Positions 1 to 4,395 are shown, numbered from the stretch's first letter. The stretch: 5,670 nt of DNA from Candidatus Nitrosopumilus sp. (GCA_013002265.1 JABDKK010000001.1:1-5670), one strand, 5' to 3'. Numbers and translations are program-made. Notes: a model not told the origin generated them from the sequence alone.

Positions 1-64
1 GTCTACATCTGATGTGAACTTTTTTCTTTGTAAAACCACCCATAGAAGTTGTGCCTTTAGTCAT
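1..64 (-). CDS. rpl37e: Ribosomal protein L37e, N-terminal fragment
   Basis: The first 21 residues of a minus-strand gene that runs off the left edge. The visible start is MTKGTTSMGG followed by a basic stretch ending in VHIRCR. This matches the L37e family, a small zinc-ribbon protein of the large ribosomal subunit that binds 23S rRNA; the Cys near the edge would be the first ligand of the first CxxC. The ATG at 62-64 is preceded by a strong ribosome-binding site that overlaps the stop of the LSm gene, so the two are probably translated from one mRNA. LSm followed by L37e is a widely conserved archaeal gene pair, which supports both calls. The rest of the zinc ribbon lies outside the window. 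Confidence 0.9.
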   Translation of the reverse strand, partial: MTKGTTSMGGFTKKKVHIRCR

Positions 65-67
65 CTC

Positions 68-76
68 AAATCACCT
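68..76 (-). promoter_or_regulatory. Shine-Dalgarno site of L37e
   Basis: On the minus strand this reads AGGTGATTT, a long match to the archaeal anti-SD (AUCACCUC), four bases before the L37e ATG. It overlaps the TAG stop of the LSm gene (75-77), which suggests coupled translation of the two genes. Confidence 0.75.
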
Positions 77-311
77 AATGCTGTGCTGGTGGGGGAGATA
101 TCATAACCACATTGTCTCCTCTAACTACAATGGATCCGAGGCTCTTAGAATCGCCTTCAACAGGAATCTCCTCTGAAGAGTCGAGTAGCAGGTTCATGTG
201 TTGGTCAAACCCTAAGAGATTGCCTCTAATGGTTTTTCCACCTTTGAGCTTTATCAATACAACTTGATTGATACTCTCATCCAATACTTTTACTGCCATA
301 TCAACGGACAT
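75..311 (-). CDS. lsm: LSm (Sm-like archaeal) RNA-binding protein
   Basis: A 78-residue Sm-fold protein, the usual length for archaeal LSm proteins, which form rings that bind U-rich RNA and act in RNA processing or turnover. The Sm1 motif covers about residues 16-47 (VVLIKLKGGKTIRGNLLGFD, then HMNLLLDSSEE). The Sm2 motif is about residues 58-73 and contains the hallmark VRGDNVV segment. The D and N of the Sm1 loop (FDQHMN) and the R-G of Sm2 are the residues that normally contact RNA. The ATG at 309-311 is chosen because a GTGA element lies five bases upstream, the same spacing as in the creatininase-family gene; M5 is a possible alternative start. The gene lies directly before L37e and behind the purU/creatininase pair, with its own TATA-like box. 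Confidence 0.93.
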   Translation of the reverse strand: MSVDMAVKVLDESINQVVLIKLKGGKTIRGNLLGFDQHMNLLLDSSEEIPVEGDSKSLGSIVVRGDNVVMISPPPAQH

Positions 312-342
312 CTATTTCACTTATTGGCTTTGATATTGAGGG

Positions 343-357
343 AGTATATTAAAATTT
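343..357 (-). promoter_or_regulatory. Probable TATA box for lsm-rpl37e
   Basis: On the minus strand the stretch reads AAATTTTAATATACT. It lies 32-46 nt before the LSm ATG, so transcription would start roughly 10-15 nt upstream of the ATG, enough room for the GTGA ribosome-binding site. It falls in the only gap (312-368) of the operon-like block. Called by pattern only. Confidence 0.4.
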
Positions 358-368
358 CATTGGTGTAA

Positions 369-1091
369 CTATGAGCTATGCCCAGTAAGGCAAGTTTGAC
401 ACTTTTTTGCAAGATTTTCAATGATTTCAGCTAAAATTGTCTTTCCATTACTTTTTGTTGCATTTCTAGGATCACCCCAAACTCCATTTTTTGTTACTTT
501 GGGAAATGATTTGTTTGCTAGTTTTCCAAGTTTTTTTATCTCTTGTTTTGTCATAGAATCTGTGATTAATCCCTTTTTAGCTAGTTTCATTTTGACATTC
601 TTTGATATTGCAAGCATTAGGGATGTCTCTACAAATCCTGCATGATCAAAATCTCTTTTCATAAAATGCCAATAAGAAAAGGAGAAAACTTTGATTTTGT
701 TTTTTGCTAGTTTTCCAAGTTTTACATCAATATTTTTAATTGCATTTTGGTTACCATGATGACCATTAATTATGAAGACTGTTTTGATGTTGTTTTGAAA
801 CAGTGATTCACACAAATCGATTAGAACTTTTTTTAGAGTAGATTGTGATATGCTCAAATGAAAAAATGGTGCATGCTCATATGATACTCCATATGATATT
901 GTTGGCAAAAGCAGATAGCCTTTCTTTTCAGCAATTCTTTTTGCAACTTCAGTTACAATATCAGTATCAGTTGAGACTGGTAGATGTGCCCCGTGCTGCT
1001 CAATTGAGCCCACAGGAATTATTGCTACCTGTTTTTTATTACTGATGGACTTTCTTAGAACTGGATCAAATTGGTTTTGGATACTAGTCAT
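369..1091 (-). CDS. Creatininase-family metal-dependent amidohydrolase (ArfB-like candidate)
   Basis: A 240-residue protein of the creatininase / creatinine amidohydrolase family, which hydrolyses cyclic amides or formamides with two divalent metals. Numbered from the ATG at 1089-1091, the motifs are IPVGSIEQHGAHLPVSTDTD (about 26-45, candidate ligands E31, H33, D42), NGHHGN (109-114) and HAGFVETS (150-157, with E155). Length is typical. An in-frame GTG at 1098-1100 would add three residues, but this GTG is part of the GTGA ribosome-binding site five bases before the ATG, so the ATG is preferred. The site overlaps the TAA stop of purU, indicating an operon. In archaea one member, ArfB, removes formate from a riboflavin/F420 precursor; a formyl-handling neighbour makes that role attractive, but the substrate cannot be read from sequence. 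Mycofactocin peptidases (MftE) belong to the same family. Confidence 0.85.
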   Translation of the reverse strand: MTSIQNQFDPVLRKSISNKKQVAIIPVGSIEQHGAHLPVSTDTDIVTEVAKRIAEKKGYLLLPTISYGVSYEHAPFFHLSISQSTLKKVLIDLCESLFQNNIKTVFIINGHHGNQNAIKNIDVKLGKLAKNKIKVFSFSYWHFMKRDFDHAGFVETSLMLAISKNVKMKLAKKGLITDSMTKQEIKKLGKLANKSFPKVTKNGVWGDPRNATKSNGKTILAEIIENLAKKCQTCLTGHSS

Positions 1092-1096
1092 TTGAT

Positions 1097-1102
1097 TCAC
1101 TT
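1097..1102 (-). promoter_or_regulatory. Ribosome-binding site of the creatininase-family gene, overlapping the purU stop
   Basis: Reads AAGTGA on the minus strand, five bases before the ATG at 1091, and shares bases with the purU TAA (1101-1103). It decides the start: the GTG inside it is more likely SD than start codon. Confidence 0.5.
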
Positions 1103-1937
1103 ATTTGATGTGAACCTTTCTCCAACGAACATCAAGCTTGTTCTCCAAGTGCATCTTGATTGCCTTGAGTAATGTGTCTGCTTCAAGCTTTTGACCCTTT
1201 GCCTTTATCTTTTCTAGTGTGTCATTTGGATCTACCTTAAAGGAGTCTTGAAAAATAATTGGTCCTTGGTCTAGGTTCTCAGTAACGTAGTGGGATGTTA
1301 CACCGACAATCTTTGTTCCCCTCTCGTAAGCTTGTGCATATGCTAATGCACCAGGAAATGCTGGAAGCAATGATGGGTGTATATTGATAATTCTATTTGG
1401 GTATCTCCAAACAAAGTTAGGACTAAGTATTCTCATGTATCTGGCAAGTGCGATCAAATCAATGTCATACTTTTTGCAGATTTGAATAATCTTATCTTCG
1501 GCCCTTTGTTGATCCTTGTCTTCAACTAAAACAAAAGGGATCTTTGCTTTTTTTGCCATTGATTCCAGTGTTTTTTCAGTACCAACAATCACAGCTATTC
1601 TTCCCTTTAGTGATTTTGCGTTTGTAAGTATTCTTTGAAGACAGAGTGGTTCTTTTGTTACAAACACTGCTATGTTTTTCTGGGAATTTGTTTCGTGGTG
1701 TGTACTAACATCCATCTTCTCTTTTTTGGCCAAGCCTTGAATTTCTGAATCAAACTTTTTTACATCTAATGATTTTGCAAATGATACTTCTAGATACATT
1801 CCAAAAAGTCCCTTGATAACATTTTGATTTACTTTCTCAATATTTCCGCCTTTTGAGAATGCAAAATTAGTAAATGCAGCTACAACTCCCTCTCTGTCCT
1901 TGCCAACTACTGTAATTCCAACTACTGTCTTTTTCAT
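1101..1937 (-). CDS. purU: PurU-type formyltetrahydrofolate deformylase
   Basis: A 278-residue protein with the PurU layout: an N-terminal ACT domain (about residues 4-80, with VVGKDREGVVAAFTNFA) and a C-terminal formyl-transferase fold (about 88-278). The catalytic Asn-His-Asp triad is visible: N185 and H187 in INIHPSLLPAFPGA, and D223 in NLDQGPII. The segment LARYMRILSP (164-173) and the following PNRIINIH are classic PurU. The family hydrolyses 10-formyl-tetrahydrofolate to formate and tetrahydrofolate in the cytoplasm, supplying formate for purine synthesis or balancing one-carbon pools. The active-site stretch HPSLLPAFPG looks more like PurN (GAR transformylase) than like bacterial PurU, and the ACT part resembles the stand-alone UPF0237 type, so a transformylase role is a real alternative. 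No ribosome-binding site precedes the ATG, and a TATA-like box lies 26-33 nt upstream, which fits a leaderless mRNA. Confidence 0.87.
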   Translation of the reverse strand: MKKTVVGITVVGKDREGVVAAFTNFAFSKGGNIEKVNQNVIKGLFGMYLEVSFAKSLDVKKFDSEIQGLAKKEKMDVSTHHETNSQKNIAVFVTKEPLCLQRILTNAKSLKGRIAVIVGTEKTLESMAKKAKIPFVLVEDKDQQRAEDKIIQICKKYDIDLIALARYMRILSPNFVWRYPNRIINIHPSLLPAFPGALAYAQAYERGTKIVGVTSHYVTENLDQGPIIFQDSFKVDPNDTLEKIKAKGQKLEADTLLKAIKMHLENKLDVRWRKVHIK

Positions 1938-1962
1938 GACTTTGTTTGCTCAAGATTTTCTC

Positions 1963-1970
1963 ATTATTAA
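1963..1970 (-). promoter_or_regulatory. TATA-like box of purU (leaderless start)
   Basis: Reads TTAATAAT on the minus strand, 26-33 nt upstream of the purU ATG. With the usual archaeal spacing the transcript would begin at or next to the ATG. It lies just 3' of tRNA-Leu, so purU need not depend on the tRNA promoter. Confidence 0.4.
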
Positions 1971-1990
1971 TCATTCACAGAAAATCAAAG

Positions 1991-2078
1991 TGGTGCGGGA
2001 GGTGGGATTTGAACCCACGAACTCCTAAGAGATAGGGTCCTAAGCCCTACGCCTTTGACCAGGCTGGGCGACTCCCGC
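1991..2078 (-). tRNA. tRNA-Leu (anticodon UAG), CCA end encoded
   Basis: The minus strand folds into a complete class II tRNA. The acceptor stem is GCGGGAG (2078-2072) paired with CTCCCGC (2001-1995), followed by discriminator A (1994) and an encoded CCA (1993-1991). The D stem is GCC/GGC. The anticodon stem TAGGG/CCCTA holds the seven-base loop CTTAGGA, with anticodon TAG at 2042-2040 reading CUA-type Leu codons. A long variable arm of about 14 nt and the TTCAAAT T-loop on a GTGGG/CCCAC stem complete it. The long variable arm and anticodon both fit leucine. No intron is present. Confidence 0.96.
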
Positions 2079-2184
2079 AACGACCTTGCCATTAAACACA
2101 AAGTTAACTGTTACGAGATGATAGTTAAACAACCAATAAATTAGTCACAAATCAGAGATTTTTAATATATGTTTATTTTTGAAA

Positions 2185-2532
2185 TTATTTTAATTCTACA
2201 AAAATTTGATTTGCTTTAATTATCTCACTTTCTGAATCATATGCTATCACATAAAGTAGCGCAATAGATTTTTCTCCAATCGGAGTTACTTCATTGAGGA
2301 TGATATTATTTTCAGTTGTAACTTTAGAAATGTTTGGAAAACAACTGACGCAGCCTATCTCATATTGCGAAACCATATCCTCCTGATTCCAAGATACTTG
2401 AATAGTTGCTGAACTACCATTAAAATCCAATATTTCTGTTCTGACGTCATCTAGGGGTTCTGCATATGCAACACCAACTCCAGTACCTAATAACAACGGC
2501 ATTAGAAACAAGAATTTATTCATCTTGATCAT
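2185..2532 (-). CDS. Small secreted protein with fibronectin-III-like fold and CxxC
   Basis: A 115-residue protein with a clear signal peptide: a basic start, a hydrophobic core FLFLMPLLLGTGVGV, and a probable cut after AYA at residue 24. The mature part (about 90 residues) alternates hydrophobic residues as in a single beta-sandwich. W48 after ATIQVSW, the YEI strand near 57 and the LLYVIAYDSESE strand near 92-103 resemble an Fn3 domain; this is a pattern impression, not a proven homology. C61 and C64 form a CVSC pair, possibly a disulfide or metal site outside the membrane. The start could be the ATG at 2530-2532 or the ATG three codons later (2521-2523); a TATA-like CTTAATAG at 2549-2556 fits a leaderless start at the second. 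No function is recognised. It lies 31 nt downstream of the zinc-finger ORF at 2564-2716 on the same strand. Confidence 0.75.
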   Translation of the reverse strand: MIKMNKFLFLMPLLLGTGVGVAYAEPLDDVRTEILDFNGSSATIQVSWNQEDMVSQYEIGCVSCFPNISKVTTENNIILNEVTPIGEKSIALLYVIAYDSESEIIKANQIFVELK

Positions 2533-2563
2533 GCAGAAAAATATTGTCTATTAAGACTTACTA

Positions 2564-2716
2564 CTAACTTTTTTTAATTTCCTGTATGGGGTGCTCAGAT
2601 ATGGATTTATGTAAATTGGCAATATTTTGTTCCTTGAAACTTAGATCACACCTATAACATTTCCATAATATGTTATTCAATAATCCCAAAATTGATTTCT
2701 GATCTATAAAACTCAC
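2564..2716 (-). CDS. C2H2 zinc-finger microprotein
   Basis: A 50-codon frame with one C2H2 finger: WKCYRCDLSF, then NLHKSISEH. Counting from the GTG at 2714-2716, the ligands are C20, C23, H36 and H42 (C-x2-C-x12-H-x5-H), with the core Phe four residues after the second Cys and Leu just before the first His. No ATG is available. A GTG at 2714-2716 or a TTG at 2678-2680 (38 residues) could start it; the TTG lies 24-31 nt downstream of TTTTATAG (2704-2711 on the minus strand), a good leaderless arrangement. It is divergent from the CxxC pair starting at 2782 and may share a promoter gap with it. Likely a DNA-, RNA- or protein-binding finger; no target can be read from the sequence. Confidence 0.6.
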   Translation of the reverse strand: MSFIDQKSILGLLNNILWKCYRCDLSFKEQNIANLHKSISEHPIQEIKKS

Positions 2717-2769
2717 GTAGAAATTATCAGTATGATCTAAATACTAAATTTTCAAATTTCTTCAAGGTT

Positions 2770-2778
2770 AGTTGATTT
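2770..2778 (+). promoter_or_regulatory. Ribosome-binding site of the CxxC microprotein pair
   Basis: AGTTGATTT, one mismatch from the AGGTGATTT used by L37e and at almost the same distance from the ATG (2782). It supports the 42-residue ORF as a real gene. A TATA-like CTAAATACT at about 2738-2746 would give a leader of roughly 15-20 nt. Confidence 0.45.
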
Positions 2779-2781
2779 AAC

Positions 2782-2910
2782 ATGATAGGATTATGCCATA
2801 AATGCAACCAAAATCAAATAGAGGTATCCCCTACTGAAGTGCTATTAGGTGAAATGGGAATTGCAACAGTTCCTTTATGTAAAAAATGTAGGAGTTTTTG
2901 GTACTCATGA
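2782..2910 (+). CDS. Zinc-ribbon-like microprotein (two CxxC motifs)
   Basis: A 42-residue protein, MIGLCHKCNQ near the start and VPLCKKCRSFWYS at the end. C5/C8 and C33/C36 form two CxxC knuckles 24 residues apart, as in a minimal zinc ribbon; the middle (QIEVSP...EVLLGEMGIATV) has the alternation expected of the beta strands. Its TGA stop overlaps the ATG of the next ORF (ATGA at 2907-2910), so the two are translationally coupled. The two proteins align without gaps over their C-terminal third, which points to tandem duplication. A good ribosome-binding site precedes the ATG. The function is unknown; such ribbons bind nucleic acid or act as protein-docking modules. Confidence 0.65.
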   Translation: MIGLCHKCNQNQIEVSPTEVLLGEMGIATVPLCKKCRSFWYS

Positions 2911-3023
2911 AAGGAATGTACCATTTTTGTTACGCTTCAGGGGAGAATTTGATATTAGTCAAGATAGAAGACAGTGAAGTTGACAGTGTAATGATTCCAT
3001 TATGTGAAAAATGTAGAAAGTAG
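2907..3023 (+). CDS. Paralogous zinc-ribbon-like microprotein, coupled to its upstream partner
   Basis: A 38-residue protein starting in the ATGA overlap with the preceding gene. The end, MIPLCEKCRK, matches the end of the upstream protein (VPLCKKCRS) at identical residue numbers: P31, L32, C33, K35, C36 and R37. The N-terminal knuckle differs: C8 is kept, but the position of the first Cys is Y5, with H6 nearby in MYHFC. So either a HxC/CxxC site is formed or one ligand has been lost. The 4-nt overlap suggests the pair is made in fixed ratio and may form a heterodimer. No homologue is recognised; the function is unknown. Confidence 0.6.
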   Translation: MKGMYHFCYASGENLILVKIEDSEVDSVMIPLCEKCRK

Positions 3024-3063
3024 AGGCACTAAAAAACAGATTTCAATCTTGTTGAATTTTCGT

Positions 3064-3086
3064 AATCCTAGTATAGATTATGAAAT
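3064..3086 (+). repeat. Repeat copy 1 (divergent)
   Basis: AATCCTAGTATAGATTATGA plus AAT. Compared with the consensus AATCTTAGATAGGATTATGA it has one substitution, one inserted T and one missing G. It lies 41 nt after the CxxC pair. Confidence 0.6.
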
Positions 3087-3133
3087 ACTGGCAAATTTAT
3101 TAATACAAAATCAGAATCTCGTTTCTTTGTAAC

Positions 3134-3152
3134 GATCATGCGGTGTATGATC
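3134..3152 (+). repeat. Inverted repeat GATCAT-N7-ATGATC
   Basis: Six-base arms with a seven-base spacer. It is the first of three dyads of 16-19 bp upstream of the RAM-domain gene, a possible operator. Confidence 0.45.
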
Positions 3153-3168
3153 ATATTCATATACTTCT

Positions 3169-3184
3169 TATGTATATATACATA
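3169..3184 (+). repeat. Perfect 16-bp palindrome TATGTATATATACATA
   Basis: Fully self-complementary. Its TATATA centre could also be the TATA box of the gene at 3266, giving a leader of about 60 nt, so the palindrome may place a regulator directly on the promoter. Confidence 0.5.
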
Positions 3185-3193
3185 CAGCCATAC

Positions 3194-3212
3194 AATGTTG
3201 TTCAATAACATT
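3194..3212 (+). repeat. Inverted repeat AATGTTGTTCAATAACATT
   Basis: A 19-bp dyad centred on the C at 3203, with one mismatched pair. It would fall at or just after the expected transcription start if the 3169-3184 element is the TATA box. Confidence 0.45.
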
Positions 3213-3250
3213 ATTGCATCTGTTAGAAAAATAAGGTATTGTAGTATTGT

Positions 3251-3256
3251 GGAGGT
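3251..3256 (+). promoter_or_regulatory. Strong Shine-Dalgarno site
   Basis: GGAGGT, nine bases before the GTG at 3266. It fixes that GTG as the start and sets the gene apart from the leaderless microprotein genes around it. Confidence 0.7.
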
Positions 3257-3265
3257 AAGAGTATA

Positions 3266-3496
3266 GTGAGCTTAGCATTTGTTTTGTTAAAGTGTGATGA
3301 AGGATATGAAAAGAAAGTACTTCGGGAAATAGGACAAATAAATGGGGTAAAAGAAACGCATGAAACCTTTGGACCATATGATGCAGTTGTAAAAATTGAG
3401 ACTAGTTCTCCCAAACAAGTGAAACAAATTTTCAATGAAAAAATACATGGTTTAAGAGGAATACGTTCAACATTAACACTGTTAGAGGATTATTGA
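3266..3496 (+). CDS. Stand-alone Lrp/AsnC ligand-binding (RAM) domain protein
   Basis: A 76-residue protein consisting only of the ACT-like RAM domain of Lrp/AsnC regulators, without the helix-turn-helix. Typical features are the opening strand AFVLLKCDEGYEKKVLREI, the GVKETHETFGPYDAVVKIE block (27-45) with the conserved G-x-Y-D turn, and IRSTLTLL at the end. Such domains form dimers and larger rings, bind small molecules such as amino acids, and in archaea may partner with full Lrp proteins as sensor subunits. The GTG start is supported by GGAGGT nine bases upstream. Three inverted repeats upstream make self- or Lrp-type control likely, but this protein alone should not bind DNA in the usual way. 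It sits inside the microprotein patch without obvious co-transcription with its neighbours. Confidence 0.9.
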   Translation: MSLAFVLLKCDEGYEKKVLREIGQINGVKETHETFGPYDAVVKIETSSPKQVKQIFNEKIHGLRGIRSTLTLLEDY

Positions 3497-3540
3497 TGAC
3501 CATACACATTGAAGCAGAAAGTCTAACGATGAAATTACAT

Positions 3541-3563
3541 AATCTTAGATAGAATTATGAAAG
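3541..3563 (+). repeat. Repeat copy 2
   Basis: AATCTTAGATAGAATTATGA, one mismatch to the consensus. It lies 45 nt after the RAM gene and 67 nt before the zinc-finger ATG at 3631. Confidence 0.75.
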
Positions 3564-3600
3564 ATTGTGAAGTGGGTTAGATGACATTTTCTACGAATAG

Positions 3601-3608
3601 TTTTTACA
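3601..3608 (+). promoter_or_regulatory. TATA-like box of the 3631 zinc-finger gene
   Basis: TTTTTACA, 23-30 nt upstream of the ATG at 3631; with no Shine-Dalgarno site, this fits a leaderless mRNA. Confidence 0.4.
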
Positions 3609-3630
3609 ATATCATACGCAATCAGAATTA

Positions 3631-3756
3631 ATGGCTAGAAAACTAGGATCTACTAGGCAACAAAAAATCTACAAATGCCAAACTTGTGGTTATGTCTGTA
3701 AAAAACATGCGATTCTAGTCTTACATTCAAAGGAATTCCACAATCTTGAACTTTGA
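3631..3756 (+). CDS. C2H2 zinc-finger microprotein
   Basis: A 41-residue protein with a basic N-terminus (MARKLGSTRQQK) and one complete C2H2 finger: YKCQTCGYVC, then LVLHSKEFH. The ligands are C16, C19, H32 and H37 (C-x2-C-x12-H-x4-H), the textbook spacing of a classical finger, with a hydrophobic residue before the first His. A third Cys, C23, stands where the core Phe is usual. The start is the ATG at 3631, with a TATA-like element 23-30 nt upstream. Repeat copy 2 lies upstream and copy 3 lies 14 nt after the stop. A basic tail plus single finger suggests nucleic-acid binding; its target is unknown. Confidence 0.75.
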   Translation: MARKLGSTRQQKIYKCQTCGYVCKKHAILVLHSKEFHNLEL

Positions 3757-3769
3757 GATGACTAAGTAT

Positions 3770-3792
3770 AATCTTAGATAGGATTATGAAGT
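3770..3792 (+). repeat. Repeat copy 3 (consensus)
   Basis: AATCTTAGATAGGATTATGA, used here as the consensus. It lies 14 nt after the finger gene ending at 3756 and 57 nt before the GTG at 3849. The first 16 nt form a dyad with a single non-Watson-Crick pair. Confidence 0.75.
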
Positions 3793-3820
3793 TAGCACTA
3801 GATTATTCTAGTAACCTGCA

Positions 3821-3830
3821 TTAAATATAT
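3821..3830 (+). promoter_or_regulatory. TATA box of the CxCxCH gene
   Basis: TTAAATATAT, 19-28 nt before the GTG at 3849. Good composition and spacing for a leaderless transcript. Confidence 0.5.
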
Positions 3831-3848
3831 TCAAAATTAAATTATTTT

Positions 3849-4016
3849 GTGGATTCAAAAGAAAAAAATACAAAAGCTGTAAATACAAAAACATCTAATC
3901 TGTTTTGGACAGAGACGCTTCTTTCTAAATTTGGGTTCAAATGCATAATGAATAAACACGATTTATGCACTGACGAAAAATGTGAATGTCTTTGTCATCC
4001 ACATAGTCAACAATGA
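3849..4016 (+). CDS. Cysteine-rich microprotein with HxxC-x4-CxCxCH signature
   Basis: A 55-residue protein. The N-terminus is Lys/Thr/Asn-rich and probably disordered; the C-terminal half carries FWTETLLSKFGFKCIMNKHD and then LCTDEKCECLCHPHS. Candidate metal ligands are C32, H37, C40, C45, C47, C49, H50 and H52, enough for one or two zinc ions or an Fe-S centre. The same signature recurs in the minus-strand ORF at 5092-5231, including W-x2-T-x4-FG and CIMNKH, so it is a conserved module and not chance. The GTG start fits the TATA box 19-28 nt upstream. A C2H2 finger gene follows after only six bases, so the two form an operon. The role is unknown. Confidence 0.72.
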   Translation: MDSKEKNTKAVNTKTSNLFWTETLLSKFGFKCIMNKHDLCTDEKCECLCHPHSQQ

Positions 4017-4022
4017 TAGAAT

Positions 4023-4106
4023 ATGAAATCATATCAATGCAAGGCATGTGGAAAAATATTTTCTATTTCTAAATTAGAACTACATGTCAAGGAAGAACAT
4101 TTTTAG
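4023..4106 (+). CDS. Minimal C2H2 zinc-finger microprotein
   Basis: Only 27 residues, almost nothing but the finger: SYQCKACGKIF, then LELHVKEEHF. Ligands are C6, C9, H21 and H26 (C-x2-C-x11-H-x4-H), with CGKIF and L-x2-H exactly as in eukaryotic Kruppel-like fingers. The linker is one residue shorter than usual. The ATG at 4023-4025 lies six bases after the TGA of the CxCxCH gene; TGATAG just before it could serve as a weak ribosome-binding site. Very short, but the motif is too complete to be chance and four similar fingers lie within 2 kb. Confidence 0.6.
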   Translation: MKSYQCKACGKIFSISKLELHVKEEHF

Positions 4107-4137
4107 AATTAGAGAGAATTTCTTATCCATTTTTCAT

Positions 4138-4160
4138 AATTTTAGATAGGATTATGACTA
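4138..4160 (+). repeat. Repeat copy 4
   Basis: AATTTTAGATAGGATTATGA, one mismatch to the consensus. It lies between two convergent finger genes and its last bases include the stop codon of the minus-strand one (4158-4160). This copy has no promoter next to it on the plus strand. Confidence 0.75.
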
Positions 4161-4331
4161 TAGGCCAGACGCTGAAAATTGTGTATTGGTAATAAATGCA
4201 TGATTAAAATCGGATGAAGGTTTTGGATCAGTTCTACGTTTCGATGGATGAGCCTTTTTCACATGTCTCGCTAATCGTATATTGTTAGAAAAAGTCATGT
4301 TACAATTAGGGCATGGTATCTCTATTGTCAT
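4158..4331 (-). CDS. C2H2 zinc-finger microprotein with basic/polar tail
   Basis: A 57-residue protein: finger first, MTIEIPCPNCNMTF, then RLARHVKKAH, with ligands C7, C10, H23 and H28 (C-x2-C-x12-H-x4-H). F14 and L20 are the expected core residues and several Arg/Lys lie on the recognition helix. After the finger comes PSKRRTDPKP, a basic linker, and a polar tail without further motif. The ATG at 4329-4331 is the only start that keeps the CxxC. Upstream lie two TATA-like stretches and, about 65 nt away, repeat copy 5; repeat copy 4 overlaps the stop. A nucleic-acid-binding role is likely from the basic residues, but the target is unknown. Confidence 0.75.
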   Translation of the reverse strand: MTIEIPCPNCNMTFSNNIRLARHVKKAHPSKRRTDPKPSSDFNHAFITNTQFSASGL

Positions 4332-4395
4332 ATTAAATTAGTATAAAATGTAATAATCACGTATTAAAAAAATACTATTAGTTTAACTCGTTCTT

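Larger units (their letters stand above)
3024..3265 (+). other. Regulatory intergenic region before the RAM-domain gene
   Basis: About 240 nt without a convincing ORF on either strand. It holds repeat copy 1 (3064-3086), three inverted repeats (3134-3212) and a strong Shine-Dalgarno site at 3251-3256. The dense dyad symmetry suggests operators or mRNA hairpins for the gene starting at 3266. Confidence 0.5.

Noticed and set aside
421..645. Plus-strand open frame of 74 codons
   Set aside because: It lies antisense to the well-supported creatininase-family gene; its protein is a Phe/Ile-rich complement artefact without motif.
845..1045. Plus-strand open frame of 66 codons
   Set aside because: Antisense to the conserved metal-binding part of the creatininase-family gene; the Gln-rich composition is a frame artefact.
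1991..2078. tRNA-Leu as an integration site for an element covering the microprotein patch
   Set aside because: The patch lies on the 5' side of the tRNA and no duplicated tRNA 3' segment or integrase is visible.
2586..2657. Plus-strand MGCSDMDLC... frame that looks like a broken C2H2 finger
   Set aside because: The complementary strand encodes a complete C2H2 finger over the same bases, so the plus-strand resemblance is a by-product.
2684..2699. AATCCCAAAATTGATT as another repeat-like dyad
   Set aside because: Only the outer four bases match the repeat, and it lies inside the minus-strand finger ORF.
3045..3062. Possible sixth repeat copy (AATCTTGTTGAATTTTCG)
   Set aside because: Only the left half resembles the divergent copy 5; too weak to count.
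3168..3435. Two minus-strand open frames of 69-70 codons
   Set aside because: They lie antisense to the RAM-domain gene and its promoter; no motif, and the plus-strand gene has a strong ribosome-binding site and family match.
3496..3552. 18-codon ORF starting in a TGATG overlap with the RAM gene
   Set aside because: Too short, no motif, and its end runs into repeat copy 2.
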